Source: Mycobacterium sp. (GTDB lineage Bacteria; Actinomycetota; Actinomycetes; Mycobacteriales; Mycobacteriaceae). Taken from it: DNA of 8,756 nucleotides. Location of the stretch: the NCBI GenBank assembly GCA_023264755.1, contig JAHFVB010000184.1:1-8756 (forward strand), given 5' to 3'. Below the pieces are notes generated by a model. The model worked only from the letters and a program-made list of their open reading frames with translations, was not told the origin of the DNA and searched no databases. The position numbers and the translations under genes are program-made. Of this stretch, positions 1 through 6,052 are shown in pieces; within the stretch, counting starts at the first letter, position 1; the number at the start of each line of letters is the position of its first letter.

Positions 1-778
1 GCCCTGCGCCGTTGCCGATGATTCCGACCTCGCCGTCGAGCTTGACGTAGTTGAGGTCGTTCTCCTTGGCCTTGAGCTCGAGCGGGTCGGTCGCGTCCTT
101 GTCCTCGAACTTGGCGTGGCCGGGCTGGCGGAAGTCGGCGTTGGCGTCGAGGGTGACCTTGCCGTCCAGGGCCAGGATCTGATCGTCCGGCGTGCGCACC
201 AGCGGGTTGACTTCCACCAGGGTGGCGTCCTCGCCGACGAACACCTCCCACAGCTTCTGGATGGTCACGGCCGCGGCGTCGAGCACCTCGGCGGGCAGGT
301 GACCCTGCTCGGCGATGGAACGCGCAAAGGCCAGGTCGACACCCCTGACGGCGTTGACGGGCACCTTGGCGAGCCGCTCGGGCTTGGTGGCGGCGACCTC
401 TTCGATCTCCATGCCGCCTTCGACCGAGCACATCGCCAGGTAGGTGCGGTTGGAGCGGTCGAGCAGGAAGGAGATGTAGTACTCCTCGGCGATGTCGCTG
501 GCCTCGGCGACGAGGAGCTTCTTGACGACGTGACCCTTGATGTCGAGGCCGAGGATGTTCTGCGCGTGGGTGTAGGCGTCCTCGGGGGTGGCCGCGTACT
601 TGACGCCGCCGGCCTTGCCGCGGCCTCCTACCTTGACCTGGGCCTTGACCATGACCGGCTTGCCGATTTCCTCGGCGATGGCCTTGGCATCCTCTGCGGT
701 ATCGGTGACGCGGCCTGGTGTGGTGGGCACGTTGTGCTTGGCGAATAGCTCTTTCGCCTGGTATTCGAAGAGGTCCAT
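1..778 (-). CDS. sucC: Succinyl-CoA synthetase (ADP-forming) beta subunit, 5' part
   Basis: SucC carries the ATP-grasp fold of succinyl-CoA synthetase, the cytosolic TCA-cycle enzyme that interconverts succinyl-CoA and succinate with ATP formation; it works with the alpha subunit SucD. The first 259 residues are visible, and the gene runs off the left edge (the family is about 385-390 residues, so roughly 130 are missing). The N-terminus [15 protein letters not shown] is typical. The nucleotide-binding GGRGKAGG lies at residues 51-58. The Mg-binding pair appears as Asn191 in VEVNPL and Asp205 in LDGK. The last visible residues, GIIGNGAG, match the family's junction into the C-terminal CoA-ligase domain. 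The ATG at 778 is preceded by a weak GGGAAAG ribosome site. It is divergent from the M23 peptidase gene, as in M. tuberculosis Rv0951/Rv0950c. sucD is expected just outside the window, but that is inferred. Confidence 0.97.
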   Translation of the reverse strand, partial: MDLFEYQAKELFAKHNVPTTPGRVTDTAEDAKAIAEEIGKPVMVKAQVKVGGRGKAGGVKYAATPEDAYTHAQNILGLDIKGHVVKKLLVAEASDIAEEYYISFLLDRSNRTYLAMCSVEGGMEIEEVAATKPERLAKVPVNAVRGVDLAFARSIAEQGHLPAEVLDAAAVTIQKLWEVFVGEDATLVEVNPLVRTPDDQILALDGKVTLDANADFRQPGHAKFEDKDATDPLELKAKENDLNYVKLDGEVGIIGNGAG

Positions 779-915
779 TGGCTTTCCCGAATTTCCCTGT
801 CTGTCGGCGTTGACGATGGAACTGACTACTGAAGGTTTGCGCCTCAATGGCTCTGGGGAGGCTCTCGGGAACTTTATCCACACGCGGCGGGGGCTCCAGC
901 ACCGCCTACCACTCA

Positions 916-931
916 TGTGGTACATCTCACC
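916..931. promoter_or_regulatory. Degenerate CRP-like palindrome
   Basis: TGTGG-N6-TCACC matches the CRP/GlxR consensus TGTGA-N6-TCACA at eight of ten positions, with its two mismatches placed symmetrically. It sits in the sucC/M23 divergent intergenic region, and its centre is 26 bp from that of the better site at 942-957. Regulator binding is inferred. Confidence 0.3.
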
Positions 932-941
932 GCCGCTATGT

Positions 942-957
942 AGTGATACAGATCACA
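942..957. promoter_or_regulatory. CRP/GlxR-like cAMP-receptor binding site
   Basis: AGTGA-TACAGA-TCACA contains the perfect inverted repeat GTGA-N6-TCAC and differs from the actinobacterial CRP consensus at one outer base. It lies 104 bp upstream of the M23 peptidase start and 164 bp upstream of sucC, so it could act on either promoter. The palindrome is visible; the regulator is inferred from the consensus. Confidence 0.5.
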
Positions 958-990
958 ATCCCCGGTGGAAGTACCTCACGGGTTGCCACC

Positions 991-996
991 TACATT
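991..996 (+). promoter_or_regulatory. Candidate -10 box for the M23 peptidase gene
   Basis: TACATT fits the mycobacterial TANNNT -10 pattern and would place the transcript start near 1003, giving a leader of about 58 nt and putting the CRP-like site at about -53. No convincing -35 is visible, so this is tentative. Confidence 0.25.
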
Positions 997-1060
997 GGAT
1001 CTTCGTTAACGTGCCTGTGGTCCAGATAACGGTCAGGTCACGACGAAAAGGACATTTCGG

Positions 1061-2116
1061 TTGGCAGAGCACAGTTCGTCCAAGGCCCCGCGAGGGGTTT
1101 CGACGACGGCTTGGGCGGCTGACATCACCGACATCATCCCGTTCAACGAGTTCGGTGACCTCTCGGAGCTGGGCGATGACCTGGTCTTCTCCAACTCTTC
1201 CGCGTTCGATCGCGAAGCGCGCGTCATTCGCGCCCCTGAGCTCGACGACTGCCACCACACCGACGATCTGATCCCGTTGCGCCTTGCGGTGCCGTCGGAG
1301 TTCCGCTCGACCACCGGTGACGAACGTCGGCCCCGCGCCTACCGCGACACCCATACCGACGTCAGCGACGGCATGGCGGCCACCGACGTCATCGACATCA
1401 CCCGAGGCGGCGCACATCGCAAGCTCGACGGCGGTCACGTCAAGGGCCGTCTCGTCGCCGCCGCCATGGCCGTGGGCGCGACGGCCGCTGCGGGCTACTC
1501 GATGGCCACCGCCGCCAACACCCCCACCGCCGACGCGATGGTCGCGGCCGGACCGAACGCGTTCGTCGACTCCAAGAACATCAGCGGCTCCGTCGACGGC
1601 ATGCAGGTCGTTTCCATCGCTCCGGTCGCCGACTACTCCGTGCACAGCGAGGAGGTCGCCAACGGCGCCGCCTTCGCCGCCGAGCGCGCCGAGCGCGAGG
1701 CCCGGCTGTCCCGCCCCCTGTTCGTCTTTCCGACCAAGGGCGTCTGGACGTCCGGGTTCGGCTATCGGTGGGGTGTGCTGCACGCCGGCATCGACATCGC
1801 CAACTCGATCGGCACCCCGATTCTGGCGGTCTCGGACGGCGTCGTCACCGACGCCGGTCCCACCGCCGGTTACGGCGCCTGGGTCAAGATTCGCCACTCC
1901 GACGGCACCGTTTCGCTGTACGGCCACGTGAACACCTGGCTCGTCAGCGTCGGCCAGCGGGTCATGGCGGGCGATCAGATCGCCACCATCGGCAACCGAG
2001 GCAACTCGACCGGGCCTCACCTGCACTTCTCGGTGTTGCGCAACGGCACCGACTTCATCGACCCGGTGCCGTGGCTGGCCCAGCGCGGCCTCAGCCCCGG
2101 CAAGTACGTCGGCTGA
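1061..2116 (+). CDS. Membrane-anchored M23 (LytM) peptidoglycan endopeptidase
   Basis: M23 zinc peptidases cut peptide cross-bridges in peptidoglycan. The C-terminal domain (about residues 218-340) keeps every expected catalytic and metal residue: His241 and Asp245 (HAGID), His289 (YGH), and His320/His322 (HLHF). It therefore looks active, not a degenerate LytM activator. Before it come a roughly 130-residue charged, acidic N-terminal region, one hydrophobic helix at about 131-152, and a charged helical linker at about 196-218. This suggests a single-pass protein with a long cytoplasmic tail and an extracytoplasmic enzyme. I chose the TTG at 1061 because AAGGA lies 8 nt upstream. The 351 residues compare with about 330 for the mycobacterial relative Rv0950c (from memory). 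The gene is divergent from sucC, and its stop is followed almost at once by the next gene. It probably acts in cell-wall remodelling; its cellular role is not shown here. Confidence 0.9.
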   Translation: MAEHSSSKAPRGVSTTAWAADITDIIPFNEFGDLSELGDDLVFSNSSAFDREARVIRAPELDDCHHTDDLIPLRLAVPSEFRSTTGDERRPRAYRDTHTDVSDGMAATDVIDITRGGAHRKLDGGHVKGRLVAAAMAVGATAAAGYSMATAANTPTADAMVAAGPNAFVDSKNISGSVDGMQVVSIAPVADYSVHSEEVANGAAFAAERAEREARLSRPLFVFPTKGVWTSGFGYRWGVLHAGIDIANSIGTPILAVSDGVVTDAGPTAGYGAWVKIRHSDGTVSLYGHVNTWLVSVGQRVMAGDQIATIGNRGNSTGPHLHFSVLRNGTDFIDPVPWLAQRGLSPGKYVG

Positions 2117-2119
2117 TAG

Positions 2120-2719
2120 TTGAGCTCCGGCCCAATTCCCCACCAGCACCCCCTGATTCGTCGCACTCCCGAGCCAGCTGGGCCAGCCCCAAGCGCTGCG
2201 CCCGATGACGAGTCGGCTCCGAAGACCGGCATCATTCGCCGCCAGCCCACGGGCTCGTTCCCCGCACTCCCGGAGCCGTCACCAGAAGACGCCGCCACCA
2301 GCTACCTCCCCCGTTCCACCGCAGCGGCGCGCGTTTCGCCCGCCCCAGCGGTTCGCCCCAACCCGCGGACCGCGGCAGCCACCGCAGCGGTCAGCATCGT
2401 CAGCGGCTGGGCGACGGCCGTCATCGCCACCTCGCTGATCTCTGGATGGTGGCGGACCGACGAATTGTTCTGCGTGGCAATCGGATTCCTTGCTGCCGTG
2501 TCGGCTGCCGCCACTATCGGGGGGCTGATCGCGCTGCTGCTGCGGCGCCGCATCGGGCGAGTGCTGATCGTGGCCGGCTCGTTCGTCGCGGTAATGATCT
2601 TTGCCGGGCTCTTCGTGGCGGGCGCCAGTCTGCCGCCGTTGGTCTACGCCATTCCCATACTGCCCGTGGCCAGCGTGCTGCTCGCGCTGCTGCCCGCCAC
2701 CGGACGTTGGTGCCACTGA
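2120..2719 (+). CDS. Hypothetical proline-rich four-helix membrane protein
   Basis: I recognise no named family. The 199 residues start with about 85 Pro/Ala/Ser-rich residues, probably disordered, followed by four predicted membrane helices (about 86-108, 116-141, 148-170, 172-192) and a C-terminus ending ALLPATGRWCH. The third helix, the RRRIGR stretch before it and the LLP-T-WC ending recur in the next gene, so the two look like paralogues. The TTG at 2120 is the only ATG, GTG or TTG before the first helix. It begins three bases after the M23 stop, with no clear ribosome site, which points to translational coupling. It is also in frame with the M23 gene, separated from it by TGA TAG. It is probably co-transcribed with the peptidase gene. 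The function is unknown; a cell-envelope role is only a guess from context. Confidence 0.7.
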   Translation: MSSGPIPHQHPLIRRTPEPAGPAPSAAPDDESAPKTGIIRRQPTGSFPALPEPSPEDAATSYLPRSTAAARVSPAPAVRPNPRTAAATAAVSIVSGWATAVIATSLISGWWRTDELFCVAIGFLAAVSAAATIGGLIALLLRRRIGRVLIVAGSFVAVMIFAGLFVAGASLPPLVYAIPILPVASVLLALLPATGRWCH

Positions 2720-2733
2720 CCCCCTTTCGGCGC

Positions 2734-2742
2734 TGCTAGCGT
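2734..2742 (+). promoter_or_regulatory. Extended -10 promoter for the second proline-rich gene
   Basis: TGC-TAGCGT is an extended -10 (TGN-TANNNT) about 30 bp before the GTG start of the next gene, in the 51-bp gap after the preceding stop. No good -35 is present, which extended -10 promoters often lack. It implies that the second paralogue can be transcribed separately from the M23 unit. Confidence 0.45.
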
Positions 2743-2770
2743 TGACGCCAGCACACTCGGGAGGAGCACG

Positions 2771-3481
2771 GTGAATCCGTCAGGTTGGCAAGGCAATCCG
2801 CAGGGCTGGCAACCCCCACAACAACCGCCGCAGCATCAAGGCCCGCCGCAGGGTTTTCCGCCGTCGCAGCCCCCGCCGTACCACCAAGGTCCGCCGCAGG
2901 GCTTCCCGCCGCCCTATCAGCAAGGCCCGCCCCAGGGCTTCCCCCCACCACAGCCCCCGCCGTACCACCAAGGCCCGCCGCAGGGCTTCCCACCGCCTTA
3001 TCAACAAGGCCCGCCCCCGCCACCGGGACGCGGGATGGCCATCACCACGATCGTGCTGAGCTTCGGTGGTGTCATTGCCGGCGTCTTCGGACTGCTGTCG
3101 TCGGTGCTGCTGACGGCCTTCCTGTCCGGCGAGGGTTCGGACCTGGGGATCCCGGCCGCCTGGACGGCCATCCTCGCCGTGGGCAGCCTCTGCTACGGCG
3201 CCTTGCTGTGCGCCGGCGCCGTGCTACTGCTCAAGCATCGGCCGCTGGGCCGAACGTTGGTCATCGCCGGCGCCGCTGTCGCGATCTTGTTGTCGCTGGT
3301 CTCGTTGGGCTTCGGAGCCAGCATGAACGCCCGAACCTTCGGGAGTTCACTCTTTGGTCTGATCTTCCCGATCGCGACCATTGTCTTCGCGCTGTTGCCC
3401 GGTACCAAGGAGTGGTGTGCGCAACCGCAAGCGCAGCCCCAACCGCAGCCTCAGCAGTGGGGCCCCGGTCAGAGCTTCTGA
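2771..3481 (+). CDS. Hypothetical Pro/Gln/Gly-repeat four-helix membrane protein
   Basis: This is a 236-residue protein of a type common in mycobacteria but without a function I can name. Residues 1-87 are a low-complexity tail built on GPPQGFPPP units, including two full 28-residue repeats (23-50 and 51-78). Four predicted membrane helices follow (about 89-117, 129-154, 161-184, 192-210), then FALLPGTKEWC and a Gln/Pro-rich tail. The stretches RPLGRTLVIAG and P-A---ALLP-T--WC match the preceding protein (9 of 17 identical residues in the second), which indicates an old tandem duplication. The GTG start at 2771 has a strong GGGAGGAG site at 2759-2766, four bases upstream, and its own extended -10. 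The last 13 bases overlap the end of the convergent uvrD1. The proline-rich tail could be a protein-interaction arm; this is inference. Confidence 0.8.
   Translation: MNPSGWQGNPQGWQPPQQPPQHQGPPQGFPPSQPPPYHQGPPQGFPPPYQQGPPQGFPPPQPPPYHQGPPQGFPPPYQQGPPPPPGRGMAITTIVLSFGGVIAGVFGLLSSVLLTAFLSGEGSDLGIPAAWTAILAVGSLCYGALLCAGAVLLLKHRPLGRTLVIAGAAVAILLSLVSLGFGASMNARTFGSSLFGLIFPIATIVFALLPGTKEWCAQPQAQPQPQPQQWGPGQSF
2837..3004 (+). repeat. Two 84-bp in-frame tandem repeats
   Basis: Copy 1 (2837-2920) and copy 2 (2921-3004) each encode 28 residues: a 16-residue block (QGPPQGFPPxQPPPYH) followed by a 12-residue block (QGPPQGFPPPYQ). A third copy begins at 3005 and breaks off into QGPPPPPG. The copies differ mostly at third codon positions, apart from a Ser/Pro change. 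The array is in frame, so copy-number change would alter only the length of the proline-rich tail. Confidence 0.9.
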
Positions 3482-5793
3482 ATCGGCGCGTGGTTGTGCA
3501 TCAGCTTGACGCGCCCCGCGCTGCCGAAGTCGATGAGCGACATCGCCGATTCGCCCATCCCGGACACCTCTTCGACGCGTCCCAGCCCGTACTTGTCGTG
3601 GTTGACCCGGTCACCCACCTCGAGCGTGATCACGGGCCGGTTTCGCCCGGCGCCGCTGCGGGCGGGCGACGGCCGCGGGGTGCCGTAGCGTCCCGCGTTG
3701 CCGACCGGTGCGCTGAAGCCCGACGCAGGCGCTTCGGTGCGGCGCCAATCGATGAGTTCTTGCGGAATCTCGCGTAGGAAGCGCGATTCCGGGTTCAGCA
3801 TGGGCTGACCCCATGACGATCTGACCTTCGCTCGGCTCAGATACAACCGCTGTTTGGCCCGGGTGATGCCGACGTAGGCCAGCCGCCGTTCCTCGGATAG
3901 CTCCGTCGGGTCGCCGAGCGCCCGCATGTGGGGGAACATGCCGTCCTCCCAACCGGTCACGAAGACCACCGGGAACTCGAGTCCCTTCGCGGTGTGCAAC
4001 GTCATCATCGTCACCACGCCTGCGCCGTGTTCGGGCAGTTCGTCGGCGTCGGCGACCAAGGACACCCGCTCCAGGAAGGCGGCCAGCGCTCCGGTGTCGG
4101 GAATGTCCTCGTCGAGCGCCTCGCCGGAATCCTCGCGCAGCGCGGCGGCGTTGGCCAGATCGATGCTGAATTCGTGTGCGACGCTGACTAATTCGTTGAG
4201 GTTGTCCAGTCGGGCCAGGTCCTGCGGGTCGCTGGACGATTCGAGCTCACGTCGGTAGCCGGTGCGCTCGAGCACCGCTTCGACGAGATCGCCCAGCTCG
4301 TCGCCGAGCATCCCGCGTAGTCCGTCGAGCAGCTCCACGAAGCTGGCGATCATCTTCTCGGAGCGGGAGTTCAGCATTGGCACCCGCCCCTCGGCCGCGG
4401 CCTGCAGCGCGTCGTTGAAGCTGGACCCGGTGTTCTCGGCGTACACCGCCACGCACGCCTCGGCCCGGTCGCCGATGCCACGCCGCGGCGTGTTGAGAAT
4501 GCGCCGCATGCTCACCGCGTCGCCGGGATTGTCCAGTACGCGCAGATAGGCGACGATGTCGCGAATCTCCTTGCGCTCGTAGAACCGGACACCGCCGACG
4601 ACCTTGTACGGGATGCCGGCGCGAATGAACACCTCTTCCACCGCGCGCGACGAGTTGTTGGTGCGGTAGAAGACCGCGACGTCGTTATAGCTGATGTCCC
4701 CACGGTCGGCCAGCGCGTCGATCTCCCCGGCGATGAAGCGGGCTTCGTCGTGCTCGTTGTCCGCGACGTACCCGACGATCAGCTCACCGCTGCCGGAGTC
4801 GGTCCACAGTCGCTTCTCGCGCCGACCCGCGTTGCGGGAGATGACGGAGTTGGCCGCCGACAGAATGTTTTGCGTGGAGCGGTAATTCTGCTCGAGCAGA
4901 ATGGTTCTGGCGTTCGGGTAGTCGCGCTCGAATTCCTCGATGTTGCGGATGGTGGCGCCGCGGAACGCGTAGATCGACTGGTCGGCGTCGCCGACCACGC
5001 AGAGTTCGGCTGGCGGCACCGAATCGGCGTCGGCCGCGCCGGTGCCCACCAGCTCGCGCACCAGCACGTACTGGGCGTGGTTGGTGTCCTGGTATTCGTC
5101 GACCAGGATGTGCCGGAAGCGCCGCCGGTAGTACTGCGCAATCTGCGGAAAGGCCTGCAACACCGCCACCGTCTCGCCGATGAGATCGTCGAAGTCCAGT
5201 GCATTGGCGGCGCGCAGCCTGCGCTGGTACTCGCCGAATACCTCGGCGACGATGCGGGGCAGCTCCTCGCCCACCTCGGCAGCCTCTGCGGCCGCCTGCT
5301 GCGGATCGATGAGCTCGTTCTTGAGATTGGAGATGCCGTTGGCCAGCAACCGAGGCGAGTACCGCTTGGTGTCCAGGCCCATGTCCTTGCCGATCATCAT
5401 CAGCAGACGCCGGGAGTCGTCGGAGTCGTAGATCGAGAAGTTGGAGTTCAGCCCCGGCAGCAGCGAGGCCTGGTTGCGCAGGATGCGTACGCACGTGGAG
5501 TGGAACGTCGACACCCACATGGATTTGGCCCGCGGCCCGATGAGTTGCACCACGCGCTCGCGCATCTCGGCTGCGGCCTTGTTGGTGAACGTGATGGCCA
5601 GCACCTGCCCGACACCGACGTCTCGGGCGGCGAGCAGGTAGGCGATGCGCCGCGTCAGCACCGCCGTCTTGCCCGACCCCGCGCCAGCCACGATCAGCAG
5701 TGGCGAGCCTTCGTGCAGCACCGCTTGGCGCTGTTGTTCGTTGAGGCCCTCGAGGAGCTGATCGGAGCCGTTTGCCGTGGAAAGTGCAGTCAT
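3469..5793 (-). CDS. uvrD1: ATP-dependent DNA helicase UvrD1 (PcrA/UvrD family, SF1A)
   Basis: UvrD1 is the mycobacterial 3'-5' helicase of nucleotide excision repair and Ku-linked break repair. All superfamily 1 motifs are visible in 774 residues: Q-motif LNEQQRQAV (17-25), Walker A AGAGSGKT (36-43), Walker B VDEYQDT (231-237), motif III GDADQS (268-273), motif V TLHTAKGLEF (598-607) and motif VI EERRLAYVGITRA (634-646). The C-terminal 50 residues (725-774) form the Tudor-like domain that binds RNA polymerase in this family. Cys447, in AEACVAVYAEN, appears to correspond to the 2B-domain cysteine (Cys451 in M. tuberculosis) reported to drive redox-dependent dimerisation. I chose the ATG at 5793, with GAGG about 6 nt upstream, over the GTG at 5829; the result is close to the 771 residues of M. 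tuberculosis UvrD1. Its 3' end overlaps the facing gene by 13 bp. No LexA box is visible upstream. Confidence 0.97.
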   Translation of the reverse strand: MTALSTANGSDQLLEGLNEQQRQAVLHEGSPLLIVAGAGSGKTAVLTRRIAYLLAARDVGVGQVLAITFTNKAAAEMRERVVQLIGPRAKSMWVSTFHSTCVRILRNQASLLPGLNSNFSIYDSDDSRRLLMMIGKDMGLDTKRYSPRLLANGISNLKNELIDPQQAAAEAAEVGEELPRIVAEVFGEYQRRLRAANALDFDDLIGETVAVLQAFPQIAQYYRRRFRHILVDEYQDTNHAQYVLVRELVGTGAADADSVPPAELCVVGDADQSIYAFRGATIRNIEEFERDYPNARTILLEQNYRSTQNILSAANSVISRNAGRREKRLWTDSGSGELIVGYVADNEHDEARFIAGEIDALADRGDISYNDVAVFYRTNNSSRAVEEVFIRAGIPYKVVGGVRFYERKEIRDIVAYLRVLDNPGDAVSMRRILNTPRRGIGDRAEACVAVYAENTGSSFNDALQAAAEGRVPMLNSRSEKMIASFVELLDGLRGMLGDELGDLVEAVLERTGYRRELESSSDPQDLARLDNLNELVSVAHEFSIDLANAAALREDSGEALDEDIPDTGALAAFLERVSLVADADELPEHGAGVVTMMTLHTAKGLEFPVVFVTGWEDGMFPHMRALGDPTELSEERRLAYVGITRAKQRLYLSRAKVRSSWGQPMLNPESRFLREIPQELIDWRRTEAPASGFSAPVGNAGRYGTPRPSPARSGAGRNRPVITLEVGDRVNHDKYGLGRVEEVSGMGESAMSLIDFGSAGRVKLMHNHAPIQKL

Positions 5794-5851
5794 CTCGGCC
5801 TCAAACCTACCGCTGCCCGGCGACACCACCCACCACTACTCGTGCAGTTCT

Positions 5852-5881
5852 TTGCGTCGACGCCGCAGTTGGTGGCACACT
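5852..5881 (+). promoter_or_regulatory. Candidate promoter of the chorismate mutase leader
   Basis: TTGCGT (5852-5857) resembles a mycobacterial -35. It is 18 bp from CACACT (5876-5881), a weak -10 that keeps the second A and final T of TANNNT. The start would fall near the GTG at 5888, giving a leaderless leader-peptide mRNA. This is plausible but not strong. Confidence 0.3.
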
Positions 5882-5887
5882 CGTTTG

Positions 5888-5947
5888 GTGCTCAATCAGC
5901 AGGGACGATTTTTTTACGGGTACCGGCCTGCGGTGCCCGTGGTCTAG
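5888..5947 (+). CDS. Putative aromatic leader peptide (attenuator uORF)
   Basis: This is a 19-residue frame starting at GTG and ending at TAG, MLNQQGRFFYGYRPAVPVV, located 105 bp before the chorismate mutase gene. Four of five consecutive residues are Phe-Phe-Tyr-(Gly)-Tyr, the products of the pathway that chorismate mutase opens. The Tyr codons (5915-5917, 5921-5923) overlap the 5' arm of the hairpin at 5916-5940, and the stop lies just past its 3' arm. A ribosome finishing the peptide would cover that arm. The same frame is open further upstream to a TTG at 5852, adding RRRRSWWHTRLV, which includes two Trp. No good ribosome site precedes either start; GTG 5888 could be leaderless. Part of the motif comes from a run of seven T, so chance is possible. 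Translation is not demonstrated. Confidence 0.45.
   Translation: MLNQQGRFFYGYRPAVPVV
5916..5940 (+). promoter_or_regulatory. Leader hairpin 1 (candidate 1:2 pause stem)
   Basis: ACGGGTACCG (5916-5925) pairs with CGGTGCCCGT (5931-5940) around the five-base loop GCCTG: ten base pairs, one of them G-U. The 5' arm contains the Tyr codons of the leader frame. The T7 run lies upstream of the stem, so it is not a + strand terminator. CCGTGG (5937-5942) could instead pair with CCGCGG (5964-5969) inside the next hairpin, a possible antiterminator of six pairs. Confidence 0.55.
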
Positions 5948-5958
5948 CTGCTTCCCCA

Positions 5959-5991
5959 GAGCCCCGCGGTCCGCATCCGGATCCGGGGCTC
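5959..5991 (+). terminator. Leader hairpin 2, terminator-like (candidate attenuator)
   Basis: GAGCCCCG (5959-5966) pairs perfectly with CGGGGCTC (5984-5991). The interior adds GG-TCCG against CGGA-TC with one bulged C and one G-U pair, closing on a CATC loop. It is a long GC-rich stem followed by the moderately U-rich GTTCCTTGTGT. It lies about 60 bp before the chorismate mutase start, so termination here would cut off that gene. The U-tract is poor, as is usual in mycobacteria. Confidence 0.5.
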
Positions 5992-6052
5992 GTTCCTTGT
6001 GTGAGGCCCGAAACGGATGAGACCACGTAACCCACACGAAGAGGAGCCCATC

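Noticed and set aside
1027..1042. TAACG/GTCACG motifs as an MtrA site before the M23 gene
   Set aside because: The match to the MtrA repeat is partial and the spacing is not that of a clear direct repeat, so it is too weak to call.
953..2149. 398-residue open frame on - across the M23 gene
   Set aside because: It is the complement of a gene with complete M23 motifs, has repetitive Gly/Val/Asp composition, and extends into the regulatory intergenic region.
2728..2751. GCTAGCG-TTGA-CGCCAGC hairpin as a terminator between the proline-rich genes
   Set aside because: It has only seven pairs with an A-C mismatch and no U-tract, and it coincides with a better extended -10 promoter.
5909..5940. T7 run with adjacent hairpin as an intrinsic terminator
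   Set aside because: On + the T-run precedes the stem; on - the stem is followed by A residues. Neither strand gives stem-then-U, so it does not act as a classic terminator.
4750..6030. 426-residue open frame on + across the uvrD1 gene
   Set aside because: It is the antisense shadow of uvrD1, which has every helicase motif on the other strand. High GC produces long false frames; the translation shows no recognisable domain.
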